Part shown: piece by piece, positions 42,320 through 52,797 of the stretch | Layout of the letters: every line of letters begins with the position of its first letter | How positions within the stretch are numbered: the first letter of the stretch is position 1 | NCBI GenBank assembly: GCA_002869685.1 | Contig: PKUE01000054.1 | Coordinates: 1-63,535, forward strand | Reading direction: 5' to 3' | Source of the DNA: Desulfuromonas sp. | GTDB lineage: Bacteria; Desulfobacterota; Desulfuromonadia; Desulfuromonadales; Desulfuromonadaceae | DNA length: 63,535 bases | Notes under the pieces: generated by a model | Told to the model about the DNA's origin: nothing | The model's database searches: none | Seen by the model: only the letters and a program-made list of their open reading frames with translations | Position numbers and translations under genes: made by a program

Positions 42320-45133
42320 ATGATCACCACCGAATTGCCTCACGACCAGGATATCCATAAAATCAACAGTTACGGCAAAGAAAACCTTGAAGAAATTCTT
42401 CACGTCATAGCCGAAACAGTCAATCATCTTACCCAGCAAAACCGCTGTCGCATCTATCTTGAAGACCTGACCAGCGGCAGTTTATCCTGTGCCATCGCCA
42501 CGGGACTACACAGTGACGAGTTACAACTCAACAGTTTCCCGATTAACAGCAGTTCATTCCCGGTTTCGAGCGTTTACGCCAGTCAGGAAGAAGTAACTTT
42601 CGAAGATACCGGCAACTCCGCGCGCTACAATTTTGAACTGGAACGCCGCTGCCAGATCCTGTCCAGCTACATGATCCCCATCCTGTGTAACCACCGGGCC
42701 ATGGGCGTTTTATGTGTCGACAGCGGTCGCTATCAACAGATCCCTTCGCCAGAACGCCGCAGTGAGCTGGTGCGCTTCACCGCCCAGATTGCCACCACCC
42801 TCGATCAGGCGCGCAAATACCACCAGCAACTGCTGCTCGCCCGCCAGGTGGATGAACAGAAAAAACGCGAAGCGGCGTTCTCGATGATGAAATCGGCGGT
42901 GCGCCTGGTGGACAACCTGTCGCTGGCGTCGGTACTGATCCCCTCGGCCAAATCCGCCGACAGCGACGAAGAGGGGCTGCAAATTCTCGCATCCTATTCT
43001 CAGCAGCGCGATGACCGCAAAATCTACGAAGATGAGCAGCTGATCAGCCTGAGCAAAGGGGAGTCGCTGCTGTCACGCTACATTGCCAATAACGGCATCA
43101 TCATTGACGATCGTTTTCTGGCGCCGCTATACATCTCCAACCTTCAGGCCGAGGATCTGCAGAAACGTTATCTGACCGAACAGCTTGGTCTGCAATCCCT
43201 GTATGTCGTCCCCCGTTACGAAGCGAGTACCAAACGGATCATCTGTGTCGTCAATTACTATACCGACAAGAGCTATACTTTCACCGAGTTTGAACAACGC
43301 CTTCTTGAAGCGCACGCCGAAATGGCCGAGCGGGTTATTCAGGAGATCGGTGGCGAGCACATGGAGATCCAGGTCCTCGCGGAGATTAACGACCTGCTGC
43401 AGGAGCGTTTTGACGGCCTGCAACCGTTCCTGCACCGTGTCTTATCCAAAGCGACCGAGTTGATCGGAGCCGACACTGGCAGCATTGCAGTTGTGCGCGA
43501 GCAGGAAGATGGCCGTTGGCTACTGGTTGAAGATGCCTCAGGCAATCTGATCGGGGCCAAAAGTAAGGAATGGCGCAAAAAGAATATCCCGCCCATCCGC
43601 ATTGGTGCTTATGAGCTGCCGCCAGAACAACGCAGCCTGACCGGCTATGCCGCGCACAGCAGCCATAGCCAGCTCATCTCCAATACCGATGACATCAAAG
43701 ATCAGGGAGGTTTTTATCTCGACTTGACCAACAACATCAAAAGTGAGTTGGCCGTACCGGTCATCAGCGAGGAAAAAGTGTTGGCTGTCATCTGCCTCAA
43801 CAGTTTCCGCAGCTATTACTTCACCGAGGAACACAAACGGATTCTACAAATTGTCGGGCGAATGATTTCGCGTTATCTGGCCGACCTGCAGCAGATCGAG
43901 GCACTGACTGGCGAAGTCACGCACCTGCGTTCCGACGTCGGTTACCGCGACCCGAAAATTTCTTCCTACAAACTGGGCAACATCATTGGTAACTCGACGA
44001 AAGCCAAAGAGGTGGTGAAATTCATCCAGACCGTCACCCCACCCATTTTTTACCGGCTGGCTTCGTGGAATCAGAAGAATATTGAAGAAGCGACACTGGG
44101 GCTGCCGTCTATCCTTATCACCGGCGAAACCGGCAGCGGTAAGGAGTTTCTATTCAACAATATCTACTCGCGCCTCAACGAGATGTATCAAGCCCAGCTC
44201 AACCCGCGCAGTGAACTGCCAGTTAAAAAAAGTAACATTGCCGCGTATAGCGGAGAATTGACGTATTCAGAGCTTTTCGGCCACAAACGGGGCGCGTTTA
44301 CCGGCGCCCATACGGACCGCAAAGGGATTCTGGAAGAAGCCCACGGTGGCGTGGTCTTTCTCGACGAGATCGGCGATGCCGACCCCAAAACCCAGGTCCA
44401 GCTGTTACGCTTTCTCGATAATGGCGGCTTTGTCCGTCTGGGCGACAACACTACCCGCTATTCACGGGTCCTGCTCATCGCCGCCACCAACAAAAACCTG
44501 CATCAATTGATTAAAAAGGGATTGTTCCGCGAAGACCTTTACCATCGTCTTTCGGAATTGACGATGGAAGTGCCATCGTTGAACGAGCGCCGCGACGACA
44601 TTCCGGACCTGAGTATTCACTTTTTGGGGAAATTGTTCCGGGTGTATAAGCGCGCGGATGAAAGTAATGACCCACCGGTATTGAACGTCGCCGCCCAGCA
44701 GGTTCTCAAGGAGCATCACTACCAGGGCAACATGCGTGAATTGCGCTCCATTCTGCTGCGCGCTTTGTTTTTCCGCCAGGGCCGGGTGATTGGCCCTGAA
44801 GATATCCTGCGCGCATTGGCCAGTGCGCCAACGTCAGAAGAGAGCGCCCCCAAACGCAGCCTGACGGAAAGAACCGCCAATGAAATTTTCAACACCATCG
44901 TCAATGACCAGGCAGATTTCTGGACGGCGGTGTACACCCCTTATTCGAGCAATCAAATCTCGCGGGATGTGGTCGCGACCATCATCAAATTGGCCCGGGA
45001 GCGCGGAGCCACCAACATGCCACGCATCGCCGCCATGCTCAATGCCTGTGACACCCACAGTGAGGATGACAACGAACGTAAAACGTTTTATAAGTTCAAA
45101 AATTTTCTATACAAGACCATCCGTATCACCTGA
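42320..45133 (+). CDS. sigma54-dependent activator with three GAF-like domains
   Basis: 937 residues. Three GAF-type regions (about 25-165, 185-345, 365-525), then an AAA+ domain: Walker A GETGSGKE (near 603), the sigma54-contact loop GAFTGA (near 656), Walker B VVFLDEIGDADP, and LFREDLYHRL. The stretch before Walker A (TPPIFYRLASWNQ) is longer than usual. The C-terminus lacks a Fis-type helix-turn-helix; instead it has RDVVATIIKLARERGATNMPRIAAMLN, possibly a different DNA-binding helix pair. The ATG has AAGGCAG upstream. It probably binds a small molecule or senses redox and then activates sigma54 promoters; targets unknown. Confidence 0.88.
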   Translation: MITTELPHDQDIHKINSYGKENLEEILHVIAETVNHLTQQNRCRIYLEDLTSGSLSCAIATGLHSDELQLNSFPINSSSFPVSSVYASQEEVTFEDTGNSARYNFELERRCQILSSYMIPILCNHRAMGVLCVDSGRYQQIPSPERRSELVRFTAQIATTLDQARKYHQQLLLARQVDEQKKREAAFSMMKSAVRLVDNLSLASVLIPSAKSADSDEEGLQILASYSQQRDDRKIYEDEQLISLSKGESLLSRYIANNGIIIDDRFLAPLYISNLQAEDLQKRYLTEQLGLQSLYVVPRYEASTKRIICVVNYYTDKSYTFTEFEQRLLEAHAEMAERVIQEIGGEHMEIQVLAEINDLLQERFDGLQPFLHRVLSKATELIGADTGSIAVVREQEDGRWLLVEDASGNLIGAKSKEWRKKNIPPIRIGAYELPPEQRSLTGYAAHSSHSQLISNTDDIKDQGGFYLDLTNNIKSELAVPVISEEKVLAVICLNSFRSYYFTEEHKRILQIVGRMISRYLADLQQIEALTGEVTHLRSDVGYRDPKISSYKLGNIIGNSTKAKEVVKFIQTVTPPIFYRLASWNQKNIEEATLGLPSILITGETGSGKEFLFNNIYSRLNEMYQAQLNPRSELPVKKSNIAAYSGELTYSELFGHKRGAFTGAHTDRKGILEEAHGGVVFLDEIGDADPKTQVQLLRFLDNGGFVRLGDNTTRYSRVLLIAATNKNLHQLIKKGLFREDLYHRLSELTMEVPSLNERRDDIPDLSIHFLGKLFRVYKRADESNDPPVLNVAAQQVLKEHHYQGNMRELRSILLRALFFRQGRVIGPEDILRALASAPTSEESAPKRSLTERTANEIFNTIVNDQADFWTAVYTPYSSNQISRDVVATIIKLARERGATNMPRIAAMLNACDTHSEDDNERKTFYKFKNFLYKTIRIT

Positions 45134-46414
45134 GACACTCTGCAACAGTGCCTCAACAACGTTGCGATCTTCCTGCCGCCAGGGCCCGACACAGACAAAG
45201 AACATCCGCTGCGGGGTCAGACACTGCTGAGCGGCCTGCTGAATCATGGCAGGGTTGACCTGTTGCCACTCCTTAGCATCGTCGCTCAGGGTGTGCATGT
45301 CGTTGGAGATCTCCCCCCATCCGTAGCGGCTGGCCAATTCTTCGACGTTGTCGCGGCTGAAATGAAGCCGGTACAGACCCGTGCGCACCACGCGCTGCAA
45401 CTCGTCATCGGCCACTAATTGCCGGGCACGTTCAACCTCTTCGAGGAGAATTTTCACCACCGGGATCAGTTTTTCCGGTTCGGTGGCCAAATCGATGGAG
45501 AAACACCCGCACTCGGCGTACTCCTCCAGACTGGCATCGACACTGTAAGTCAGGCCGGCCTCTTCACGTAAACTCTGCATCAGACGACAGGCACCACCAT
45601 CGCCAAGGAGATGACGCAGTGCCCGCAGTCCCAGCGAGGTGGCACTCTGCCGCCCGTCGGTCCGCCAGGCCAACTGAAGAGAGATCTGTGAGTCGGAATC
45701 CCGTACCCAACAGGTGCGCACTGTTGCCTCAGGCTGATCAATTTCACGGTACGGAAGTGCTGCACCATGACAGCACCCCTGCCATTGCCCCCAGGCCTTA
45801 CCAACGGTTGCGGCGATCTGCTGGGGGTCAACCGGTCCGGCCACACTGATCACCAGATTATCCGGGGTATAGTGCTTGTGGTGCCAGTCGCGTAAATCGG
45901 CCAGACGGAATTGGCGAATGGTCTGCGGGAAACCGATCACCGGCAACGCCAGTGAATGCTCACGCCACATCATCCGCCCCATCAGATTATCCGGGCAGAC
46001 ATCGTCACCATGCTCGTTGAAATCACTGAGCGCTTCTTCAAGAACAATCGAACGCTCTGTTTCCAGCCCTTCAAAACGGGGAGTTTGCAACAGTACGGCA
46101 AACAGGTCGATGGCCTCGTCAACAAAATCGGGATGGACACTGGCATAATAACTGGTGGTCTCGGCATCGGTGGCCGCGTTTACCGAACCACCGATGGCTT
46201 CAAACGCCTGCTCAATCTGTGGTCCCGTCGCATAGCGCGCGTTGCCGCGAAACATCATATGCTCGAGAAAATGTGACAATCCCGCCTGATCGGCACGTTC
46301 GTAGCGGCTGCCGACACCGACATAGCACACCACTTCGACACTGTGCAGATGAGCGCTCTGCGCCACCAGCAGGCGTACACCGTTTTCATAGGTAAACTTT
46401 TGATATTCTTCCAT
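45107..46414 (-). CDS. M16 family zinc peptidase
   Basis: About 435 residues from the ATG at 46414 (GGGA upstream). The inverted zinc motif is in SHFLEHMMF (HxxEH, near residue 50), and the C-terminal half has the R/Y region GLTYSVDASLEEYAECG. These enzymes degrade short peptides, sometimes at the envelope; no signal peptide is seen. It lies downstream of hemB beyond a terminator and overlaps the tail of the activator gene by 27 bases. Confidence 0.9.
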   Translation of the reverse strand: MEEYQKFTYENGVRLLVAQSAHLHSVEVVCYVGVGSRYERADQAGLSHFLEHMMFRGNARYATGPQIEQAFEAIGGSVNAATDAETTSYYASVHPDFVDEAIDLFAVLLQTPRFEGLETERSIVLEEALSDFNEHGDDVCPDNLMGRMMWREHSLALPVIGFPQTIRQFRLADLRDWHHKHYTPDNLVISVAGPVDPQQIAATVGKAWGQWQGCCHGAALPYREIDQPEATVRTCWVRDSDSQISLQLAWRTDGRQSATSLGLRALRHLLGDGGACRLMQSLREEAGLTYSVDASLEEYAECGCFSIDLATEPEKLIPVVKILLEEVERARQLVADDELQRVVRTGLYRLHFSRDNVEELASRYGWGEISNDMHTLSDDAKEWQQVNPAMIQQAAQQCLTPQRMFFVCVGPWRQEDRNVVEALLQSVSGDTDGLV

Positions 46415-46435
46415 CGTGTCCCGTCGCACCACGCC

Positions 46436-46472
46436 AATAAAACAACAGGGCTTCCGCTTTGCGAAAGCCCTG
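46436..46472 (-). terminator. terminator-like hairpin after hemB
   Basis: An 8-bp stem CAGGGCTT / AAGCCCTG with a GC-containing loop, followed on the minus strand by TTGTTTTATTGG. Placed 26 bp past the hemB stop and just before the M16 gene, so it would close the hem operon. Confidence 0.65.
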
Positions 46473-46498
46473 AACGTTCATACCTCTATCGACCGCGA

Positions 46499-47473
46499 TC
46501 AGCCCTTGAGCAATTGTGCTGCGTCTTTCGCATGATAGGTAATGATCAGGTCCGCACCGGCCCGCTTCATGCCGATCAGAGTTTCCATCATAACCCGGTC
46601 ATAGTCAATCCAACCTTTTTCAGCCGCCGCTTTGACCATGGAATATTCACCTGAGACATTGTACGCCACCAGCGGCAGGTCAAAGCGCTCCTTGATATCA
46701 CGCAGAATATCAAGATAGGCCAGCGCCGGCTTCACCATCAGGAAGTCAGCACACTCGTCAACATCCAGAGCCGCCTCGCGAAACGCCTCAACCCGGTTGG
46801 CCGGATCCATCTGATAACTGCGTCGGTCGCCGAACTGAGGCGTTGAATCCGCGGCATCACGAAACGGTCCGTAGTAGGCACTGGCGTATTTCACCGAGTA
46901 ACTCATAATGGGAATGTGACTGAAATCGTTTTCGTCGAGAATGGTGCGCAATGCGGCAATACGGCCATCCATCATATCACTGGGCGCGACAATATCCGCA
47001 CCGGCCTGAGCATGAGATAACGCTTCTGCCGCAAGCAGTTTCAACGTTTCGTCGTTGTCAACATCACCATCCTTGATCACACCGCAATGGCCATGATCGG
47101 TGTACTCGCACATGCAGACATCGGTGATCACCATCAGACCCGGCACCTCTTTTTTGATGGCGCGGATGGTTTCCTGGATAATACCGCTGTCGCTATAGGC
47201 ATCCTTGCCCATGGGGTCTTTTTCTTCGGGAATGCCAAACAGAATCACCGCCGGGATCCCCAGTTCATAGACTTCTTTGGCCTCGGCGACAATGTGTTCG
47301 ATGGACTGCTGGTAAATCCCCGGCATGGAGGGAATCTCCTGTTTGATGTTGGTGCCGAAAGCACTGAACATCGGGTAAATCAGATCGTCAACACGCAGAT
47401 GGGTCTCGCGCACCATCCGGCGCATCACATCACTGCGCCGCAGGCGGCGGGCACGATATTCGGGAAAAAGCAT
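46499..47473 (-). CDS. hemB: delta-aminolevulinic acid dehydratase (porphobilinogen synthase)
   Basis: 324 residues. Contains the metal-site [14 protein letters not shown] (three Cys, zinc type), the Schiff-base lysine region [19 protein letters not shown] and [12 protein letters not shown]. Joins two 5-aminolevulinates to porphobilinogen. Last gene of SIS-ccsB-hemA-hemD-hemB. Confidence 0.97.
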   Translation of the reverse strand: MLFPEYRARRLRRSDVMRRMVRETHLRVDDLIYPMFSAFGTNIKQEIPSMPGIYQQSIEHIVAEAKEVYELGIPAVILFGIPEEKDPMGKDAYSDSGIIQETIRAIKKEVPGLMVITDVCMCEYTDHGHCGVIKDGDVDNDETLKLLAAEALSHAQAGADIVAPSDMMDGRIAALRTILDENDFSHIPIMSYSVKYASAYYGPFRDAADSTPQFGDRRSYQMDPANRVEAFREAALDVDECADFLMVKPALAYLDILRDIKERFDLPLVAYNVSGEYSMVKAAAEKGWIDYDRVMMETLIGMKRAGADLIITYHAKDAAQLLKG

Positions 47474-47498
47474 GGTTCACTCTCCTCTTTTATCCGGC

Positions 47499-48299
47499 CT
47501 AGCCGGAAGGGTTAAAATAGTCAATCAGCGCCTGGACTAAACCTTCCAGGGTATATTCAGCGGCTTCAATGGCGACGGTCAATCCCAGCTTTACCGCCGT
47601 CGCCGTTGTTAACGGGCCAATGGATGCCAGCACAACAGACTGCGTTAACGCCGCAGCTTCATTTCCGAGCAGCTGAACAAAATTCTCAACACTCGACGAT
47701 GAACTGAAGGTCACCACATCCACCTCACGACCAGCCAGCAACTGACGAATCTGTTCACCACTGACCTGGGCGGGCAGGGTCCGGTAAAGCACCGGAGCAT
47801 CAACATGGGCCTCCGCGGCCGTCAGCTGACTGGGAATGAAGTCACGAGCCAATTCAGCCCGCGGATACAGAATAGTACGGCCGGAAACCCCTTGCGCCAG
47901 CAAAGCTTCAACCACCGCTTCAGCCCGGTATTCCTGCGGTTGAATTGCGGGCTGGCGGCCATGCCGTTTCAGCACTTTAGCCGTTTTTGGGCCAACACAT
48001 ATCCAACGCAGACGATCCAACGCAGCCGGATTGATCCCGCAGTGCGTCAGGCGTTGGAAAAACATCTCGACAGCATTGACCGAGGTCAGAATCACATCAT
48101 CGTAACACTCCAGCCGGGAAAGTCGCTGATCAATCTCCTGCCAACTTTCCGGTGGCACAATATCGATCAACGGACAGGTGATCGCTGTCGCACCACGGTC
48201 CTCAAGCAGGGTTACGAAACTCTGAGCCTGATGAGCAGCACGAGTAACCAGCACCCGTCGCCCCAGCAAGTCGGGAGAAACCGTCATCGCCTGACTCAA
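47499..48299 (-). CDS. hemD: uroporphyrinogen-III synthase
   Basis: 266 residues with the weakly conserved HemD pattern: [20 protein letters not shown] at the start, [14 protein letters not shown] in the middle, and [18 protein letters not shown] near 195. Cyclises hydroxymethylbilane to uroporphyrinogen III. Its start overlaps the hemA stop (ATGA). Not fused to a methyltransferase, unlike in some relatives. Confidence 0.92.
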   Translation of the reverse strand: MSQAMTVSPDLLGRRVLVTRAAHQAQSFVTLLEDRGATAITCPLIDIVPPESWQEIDQRLSRLECYDDVILTSVNAVEMFFQRLTHCGINPAALDRLRWICVGPKTAKVLKRHGRQPAIQPQEYRAEAVVEALLAQGVSGRTILYPRAELARDFIPSQLTAAEAHVDAPVLYRTLPAQVSGEQIRQLLAGREVDVVTFSSSSSVENFVQLLGNEAAALTQSVVLASIGPLTTATAVKLGLTVAIEAAEYTLEGLVQALIDYFNPSG

Positions 48300-49600
48300 T
48301 CCGTGTCCACCTGTTTCAGATCCCCCTCAGGTGCAGGCAGTTCCAGATCGAACAGCGTCTGTAACGCATCGACATAAGGCTGAGCATCGGTCTCCTTCTG
48401 GGCTTGTTTGAGGACCCGCGTCGGCGGATGGAGGATTTTGTTGATCAGTGCATTACTCATCGCGGCAATCGCCTTACGGTCTTTGTCACTGAGGTGTTTC
48501 AGGTTGGCAAAGGTTTTCTCAACTTCAGCCTGACGCAACGACTCCAACTTCTGACGCAACGCCACAATGGTCGGCACCACATCAAGACCGGCCAGCCACT
48601 GGCGGAATTGACCGATCTCGTGCTCGATAATCTCCTCGGCAGCAGCAGCCTCTTTTTGCCGCTCCTTGAGATTGGCATTGACCACACCCTGCAAATCATC
48701 AACATCGTAAAGGTAGGCATTGTTGATATCGTTAACCCGTGGATCAATATCACGTGGCACGGCGATATCAATAAAAAACATCGGCCGCTGCTTGCGCTGT
48801 TTCAGAGCATTGTTAACGTGGTCGGGACCGATAATAAAATTGGTCGCCCCCGTCGAAGACAACAGGATATCGACCTGCAACAGATGATCATGGAAGTTTT
48901 CAAACAGAATGGCCTGGCCGGAAAATTCATCGGCGAGTTTTTCTGCCCGCGAAAACGTACGGTTGGTAACCAGAACCCGGTCAACACCGTTATTCATGAA
49001 GTGCTTGGCGGCCAGTTCACACATTTCACCGGCCCCGACCAGCATGACGGTTTTCCCTTCAATGGAACCGAAAATTTTGCGGGCCAGTTCTACCGCGGCA
49101 AACGATACGGAAACAGCATTGCCGGCAATATTGGTTTCGGTGCGCACCCGTTTAGCCACCGAAAACGCCTTGTGCAGAAAACGGTTGAGGATCAGCCCGA
49201 CAGTCTGGTGTTCAACGGCATAACCGTAAGCCGTTTTGATCTGGCCGAGAATCTGCGGTTCGCCGATCACCATGGAATCAAGACTCGCCGACACCTTGAA
49301 CACATGGCGGATCGCCTCATCACCACTGAGACTGTAGAGATGATTGTCCAACGCACTCTCATCGAGCTGATGGTAGGACGCCATAAACCGTTTGAGCTGA
49401 TCAATCCCCACGACAGCATCAGGACCAACAGCATACAACTCCACCCGGTTACAGGTGGAGACAATAATAGCCTCAGCAATTCCGGGCAGGGCCAGCAACT
49501 GATGCAACGGTTCCCGCATGGCTTCAGGAGGAAAAGCAACCTTCTCTCGTACCGCAACCGGGGCGGTTTTATGACTTAAGCCAACAACAAAAATATCCAT
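48296..49600 (-). CDS. hemA: glutamyl-tRNA reductase
   Basis: 434 residues. The active-site Cys is in [10 protein letters not shown] (near 49-58), followed by the NADPH domain ([16 protein letters not shown]) and the dimerisation helices. First committed step of the C5 pathway to 5-aminolevulinate from glutamyl-tRNA. Lies 69 bp after ccsB and overlaps hemD by four bases. Confidence 0.97.
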   Translation of the reverse strand: MDIFVVGLSHKTAPVAVREKVAFPPEAMREPLHQLLALPGIAEAIIVSTCNRVELYAVGPDAVVGIDQLKRFMASYHQLDESALDNHLYSLSGDEAIRHVFKVSASLDSMVIGEPQILGQIKTAYGYAVEHQTVGLILNRFLHKAFSVAKRVRTETNIAGNAVSVSFAAVELARKIFGSIEGKTVMLVGAGEMCELAAKHFMNNGVDRVLVTNRTFSRAEKLADEFSGQAILFENFHDHLLQVDILLSSTGATNFIIGPDHVNNALKQRKQRPMFFIDIAVPRDIDPRVNDINNAYLYDVDDLQGVVNANLKERQKEAAAAEEIIEHEIGQFRQWLAGLDVVPTIVALRQKLESLRQAEVEKTFANLKHLSDKDRKAIAAMSNALINKILHPPTRVLKQAQKETDAQPYVDALQTLFDLELPAPEGDLKQVDTD

Positions 49601-49669
49601 ATATCGTCCATGTAACGTTCTCTATGTTGTGCGTCGTGATCCTGACGGTCCGATTGCCACACCGCGTTA

Positions 49670-50503
49670 TCAACCACCCATAGAGTTATAACTGTGCAAA
49701 CCCGGCAGCAGCAGATTCACACCCAGGAAGGTAAACAGGAGAAAGACAAAGCCAATGATGGCAAAGATGGCGGCACGCCGTCCCCGCCATCCCGTCGTCA
49801 AGCGGCCATGAAGCAAGGCCGCATACAGAAACCAGGTGATCAGCGCCCACGATTCCTTGGGGTCCCAGCTCCAGTAGGTTCCCCAGGCGGATTCCGCCCA
49901 GACCGCACCGGAGATAATCCCCATAGTCATCAGGGGAAAGCCAAAGGTCAGACAGCGGTAATTGATCAGATCCAGGGTATCCAGAGAAGGAAGACGGTAG
50001 TAAAGCGCTGAAAACTTTTTACTCTTAAGCATCCGTTCCTGCAGCAGATAAAAAATCGCCGCAACAAATGCCACGGTAAAAACCGCATTACCTAAAAAAG
50101 CCAGGGCAACATGGATCGGCAGCCAGAAACTGTCGAGGGCCGGATTCAAATCCTGCGGGTGCATCGGAACCAGGCTGCCCAGCAGCATCATCACCATAAT
50201 CAAGGTACTGGTGGTTGCCGCCAGAACCGACATGCGTAACTTCCAATCCACAATCAAGAATGTCCCGGCCAGGGCCCAAGCAAAAAAGGACAGTGATTCG
50301 TGTAGATTGGTCACCGGGGTGTAGCCGATCTCAGCATAACGGGAGATCAATGTCACCGTATGCAGCGCAAATGCAGCCAATAACGCCACGCGACCAAAAC
50401 GATCCATCCCTTTGCGATTGACGACAGCACTGAACAGGTACAGGGCGGTTGTCACGGCATAGGCCACCAGCGTCAGCTTAAACAACATAATATTCAAGCT
50501 CAT
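49670..50503 (-). CDS. ccsB: cytochrome c biogenesis protein CcsB/CcsA (HemX-like)
   Basis: 277 residues, about eight membrane helices. The tryptophan-rich WWD region WGTYWSWDPKESWALITW lies near 207-224, the heme-handling signature of system II cytochrome c maturation. The ATG at 50503 has AGAGGGAT upstream; one codon earlier is another ATG. Placed at the head of hemA-hemD-hemB, it ties heme synthesis to cytochrome assembly. Confidence 0.93.
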   Translation of the reverse strand: MSLNIMLFKLTLVAYAVTTALYLFSAVVNRKGMDRFGRVALLAAFALHTVTLISRYAEIGYTPVTNLHESLSFFAWALAGTFLIVDWKLRMSVLAATTSTLIMVMMLLGSLVPMHPQDLNPALDSFWLPIHVALAFLGNAVFTVAFVAAIFYLLQERMLKSKKFSALYYRLPSLDTLDLINYRCLTFGFPLMTMGIISGAVWAESAWGTYWSWDPKESWALITWFLYAALLHGRLTTGWRGRRAAIFAIIGFVFLLFTFLGVNLLLPGLHSYNSMGG

Positions 50504-50631
50504 CATATCCCTCTTGAAAAAAATTCATTCAACGGCTCATGATCAACACACATCACGTCCAACCGCCCATAGTAGGCGCGGCGGAAAAACACGTCAACCG
50601 CTTTCACTGCTCGGCAGGGAACACGCGAGAA

Positions 50632-51207
50632 TTACATGCCGAACAATTCGCTTTCCACCATCTGACACAAAGCGTGGCCCAGAAACAGCAGGACTTCTGC
50701 CGCCCGTCCGGCAGGGGTCTCCGGGATCGGAGCCAGCGCCGACACCGCAACATCGTGCCACGGGGCACTGTCAATTGTACAGAACACCGTGACTGCGCAA
50801 CCAATATCCTGCGCCAGTTGGGCCGCCGTAATGACTGCCGGGTCCGCCGTGGAATCAAAAATTACCAGCTGATCTCCGGGCTGGGCCAGCGCCTGCAAAG
50901 GACCGCTGTAAACCCGGGAATAGTCTTCGGCCGCCACTAGTGCCGAAGCAACTCCGGCGCTCGGTTCGAGGGACACTGCCGGCAAAGAGGGGCGTTCCAT
51001 ATTCAGCTGGTAGGAAAAAGACTGGGCGATGGCAGCCGCAACAGGGGCAAGTGTCCCACTTCCGAGCAAAAACAGACGTTGCCCCTGAGCAAAGGATTCG
51101 GCCAGCGCGCTGGCCAGCGGATCGAGCATGTCAGCACTCAAGGCCAGACTCTGTTCCATGGCCTGATTGTGTTCCTGAAACAAGGAAAAAAGTTTACTAT
51201 CGGACAT
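50632..51207 (-). CDS. SIS domain protein (GmhA/DiaA-like)
   Basis: 191 residues with the sugar-isomerase fold: FAQGQRLFLLGSGTLAPVAA (phosphosugar loop near 40-59) and QPGDQLVIFDSTADPAV near 113. The length and start match GmhA/DiaA-like proteins, but the usual His/Asp/Glu catalytic set of sedoheptulose isomerase is not obvious. It could be a DiaA-like regulator. First gene of the minus-strand heme group, 125 bp before ccsB. Confidence 0.8.
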   Translation of the reverse strand: MSDSKLFSLFQEHNQAMEQSLALSADMLDPLASALAESFAQGQRLFLLGSGTLAPVAAAIAQSFSYQLNMERPSLPAVSLEPSAGVASALVAAEDYSRVYSGPLQALAQPGDQLVIFDSTADPAVITAAQLAQDIGCAVTVFCTIDSAPWHDVAVSALAPIPETPAGRAAEVLLFLGHALCQMVESELFGM

Positions 51208-51429
51208 AATTAAAATGAGTACTCCCTAAAAAAACACCCATCGCTCCCGGTCAGAAGAGTGACGAAGTTACAAGCAATTGCCGCAGTTTAACACAGGTTC
51301 CCCTGCGGATAAAACCATCTCACAACACCCGCAGCAGCACGCGCTACACCGAATAAAACCTTGCTTTTTGACCACAGTGTTCCTATCATTGAAGCGATTT
51401 ATCACTTATGTACAGGAGGAAACAATCCC

Positions 51430-51759
51430 ATGGCAAACGATAACGTTTTACAGTTTACGGATGATAATTTTGATGCCGACGTTCTGAAATCCGACCAACC
51501 GGTTCTGGTTGACTTCTGGGCAACCTGGTGCGCTCCCTGCAAGGCGATCGCCCCGGTTATTGACGAACTGGCCGAGCAATTCAGTGGCAAAGTAAAAATC
51601 GGCAAAGTCAACGTTGATGAAAACCCAAATACCCCAGGACAATACGGTGTGCGGGGCATTCCGACACTGGTGCTGTTCAAGAATGGCGAAGTAGTGGATC
51701 AACTGGTGGGTGCTATTCCCAAAAACCAGCTGGAAGAGTTCATCAACAAGGCGCTTTAA
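51430..51759 (+). CDS. trxA: thioredoxin
   Basis: 109 residues with the active site [13 protein letters not shown] (near 33-45), a CAPC variant of the usual CGPC. The helix [15 protein letters not shown] has the cis-proline. Start with AGGAGGAAACAATCCC upstream. Cytosolic disulfide reductase. Isolated gene between the SIS protein and the convergent yjgA operon. Confidence 0.96.
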   Translation: MANDNVLQFTDDNFDADVLKSDQPVLVDFWATWCAPCKAIAPVIDELAEQFSGKVKIGKVNVDENPNTPGQYGVRGIPTLVLFKNGEVVDQLVGAIPKNQLEEFINKAL

Positions 51760-51802
51760 TCGTCGCGGGGCCTGCCCCGTTAGCACGCACCACAGTCCCA
51801 TC

Positions 51803-51837
51803 AAAAAAACCCGGAGTTTTTTCCTCCGGGTTTTTTT
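51803..51837. terminator. bidirectional terminator between trxA and yjgA
   Basis: Stem CCCGGAG / CTCCGGG flanked by A and T runs of seven on the two sides. It can end both the plus trxA transcript and the minus operon ending with yjgA. Confidence 0.93.
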
Positions 51838-52348
51838 ATGCTTCCCCAGCCTCCTCAGCTTCACTGGCCGCACGCAACAGGCGAAAAACCTGTCGGTAGG
51901 TGCGCTTATCGGCACTGCCACGGTAACCATTCAACATTTTTTCCAAGGCAAAAGGATCCAGCTGCGGCAGAAGTTCCTGCGCCTCACGCAGGGCGGCTGA
52001 GCGCTGCGCACTATCACAGAGTCGTTCACGCAGCTGCTCAAGCTGGTGGGTGCGACGATTCTCATCACGTTGGTTCTGGTGTTCACCGGACAGAAATGCC
52101 CGCAATTCCTCACACTGATCAGGATCTTTCCTCAGCAATCCGGCAAAAAATTTCAGTTGCCTCTTACGCGATCCGTGCCCACGGGTCTGGCGCACCAACT
52201 CAAGGGCGTCCGCCAATTCGGCAGAAATAGGCAGCAATGGCAATTGCGCTGGAGCCACCTCAGCCAGATCGTGGGCCAACTGCTCCACATCCTTTGCCGC
52301 CCGCTTACGAGCTGATCGGCTGATTTCCTGCGTCTGTTCCTCACTCAT
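51836..52348 (-). CDS. yjgA: ribosome biogenesis factor YjgA/DarP (DUF615)
   Basis: 170 residues. ISRSARKRAAKDVEQLAHDL at the start and HGSRKRQLKFFAGLLRK in the middle are the DUF615 signatures; rest helical and basic. In E. coli the protein binds the 50S precursor. The ATG at 52348 overlaps the dtd stop (TGATG), with AAGGAGT upstream. Last gene of a seven-gene minus operon. Deltaproteobacterial members exist but are less studied. Confidence 0.9.
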   Translation of the reverse strand: MSEEQTQEISRSARKRAAKDVEQLAHDLAEVAPAQLPLLPISAELADALELVRQTRGHGSRKRQLKFFAGLLRKDPDQCEELRAFLSGEHQNQRDENRRTHQLEQLRERLCDSAQRSAALREAQELLPQLDPFALEKMLNGYRGSADKRTYRQVFRLLRAASEAEEAGEA

Positions 52349-52797
52349 CAAAACTCCTTACGACTGTCCAGCAACAACGTCACCGGACCATCATTAATCA
52401 ACGACACCTGCATATCCGCCTGAAACACGCCACACTCGACTTCGACACCACGCTGGCGTACCCGGGCGACAAACGCCTGGTACAGCGCGTCGGCCTCCTG
52501 TGGTGGTGCAGCCGCAGAGAATCCCGGCCGTCGCCCTTTGCGACAATCAGCAAGCAGCGTGAACTGAGAAACAGCCAGCACCTTGCCACCAATCTGCAAC
52601 AGGGAAAGATTCATTTTCCCGTCACTATCTTCAAAAATACGCAGGTTGATCATTTTATCGACCAGGTAATCCACGTCACTGTCATTATCGCCCTGAGCGA
52701 CCCCCAGCAACACCAGGATTCCCTGCTTAATAGCGCCGGTCACACGCTGATCCACCTGAACATCAGCTTGACTGACCCGCTGTAATACCGCCCTCAT
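52348..52797 (-). CDS. dtd: D-aminoacyl-tRNA deacylase
   Basis: 149 residues beginning [16 protein letters not shown]. Contains the catalytic SQFTLLAD and the second motif [11 protein letters not shown]. Removes D-amino acids (and Gly from tRNA-Ala) from mischarged tRNA. Overlaps the HAD gene by four and yjgA by one or two bases. Confidence 0.96.
   Translation of the reverse strand: MRAVLQRVSQADVQVDQRVTGAIKQGILVLLGVAQGDNDSDVDYLVDKMINLRIFEDSDGKMNLSLLQIGGKVLAVSQFTLLADCRKGRRPGFSAAAPPQEADALYQAFVARVRQRGVEVECGVFQADMQVSLINDGPVTLLLDSRKEF

Noticed and set aside
48404-49579. Long open frame of about 390 codons on the plus strand inside hemA
   Set aside because: It is antisense to a clear glutamyl-tRNA reductase, has no ribosome site and no recognisable domain; such frames arise from codon bias.
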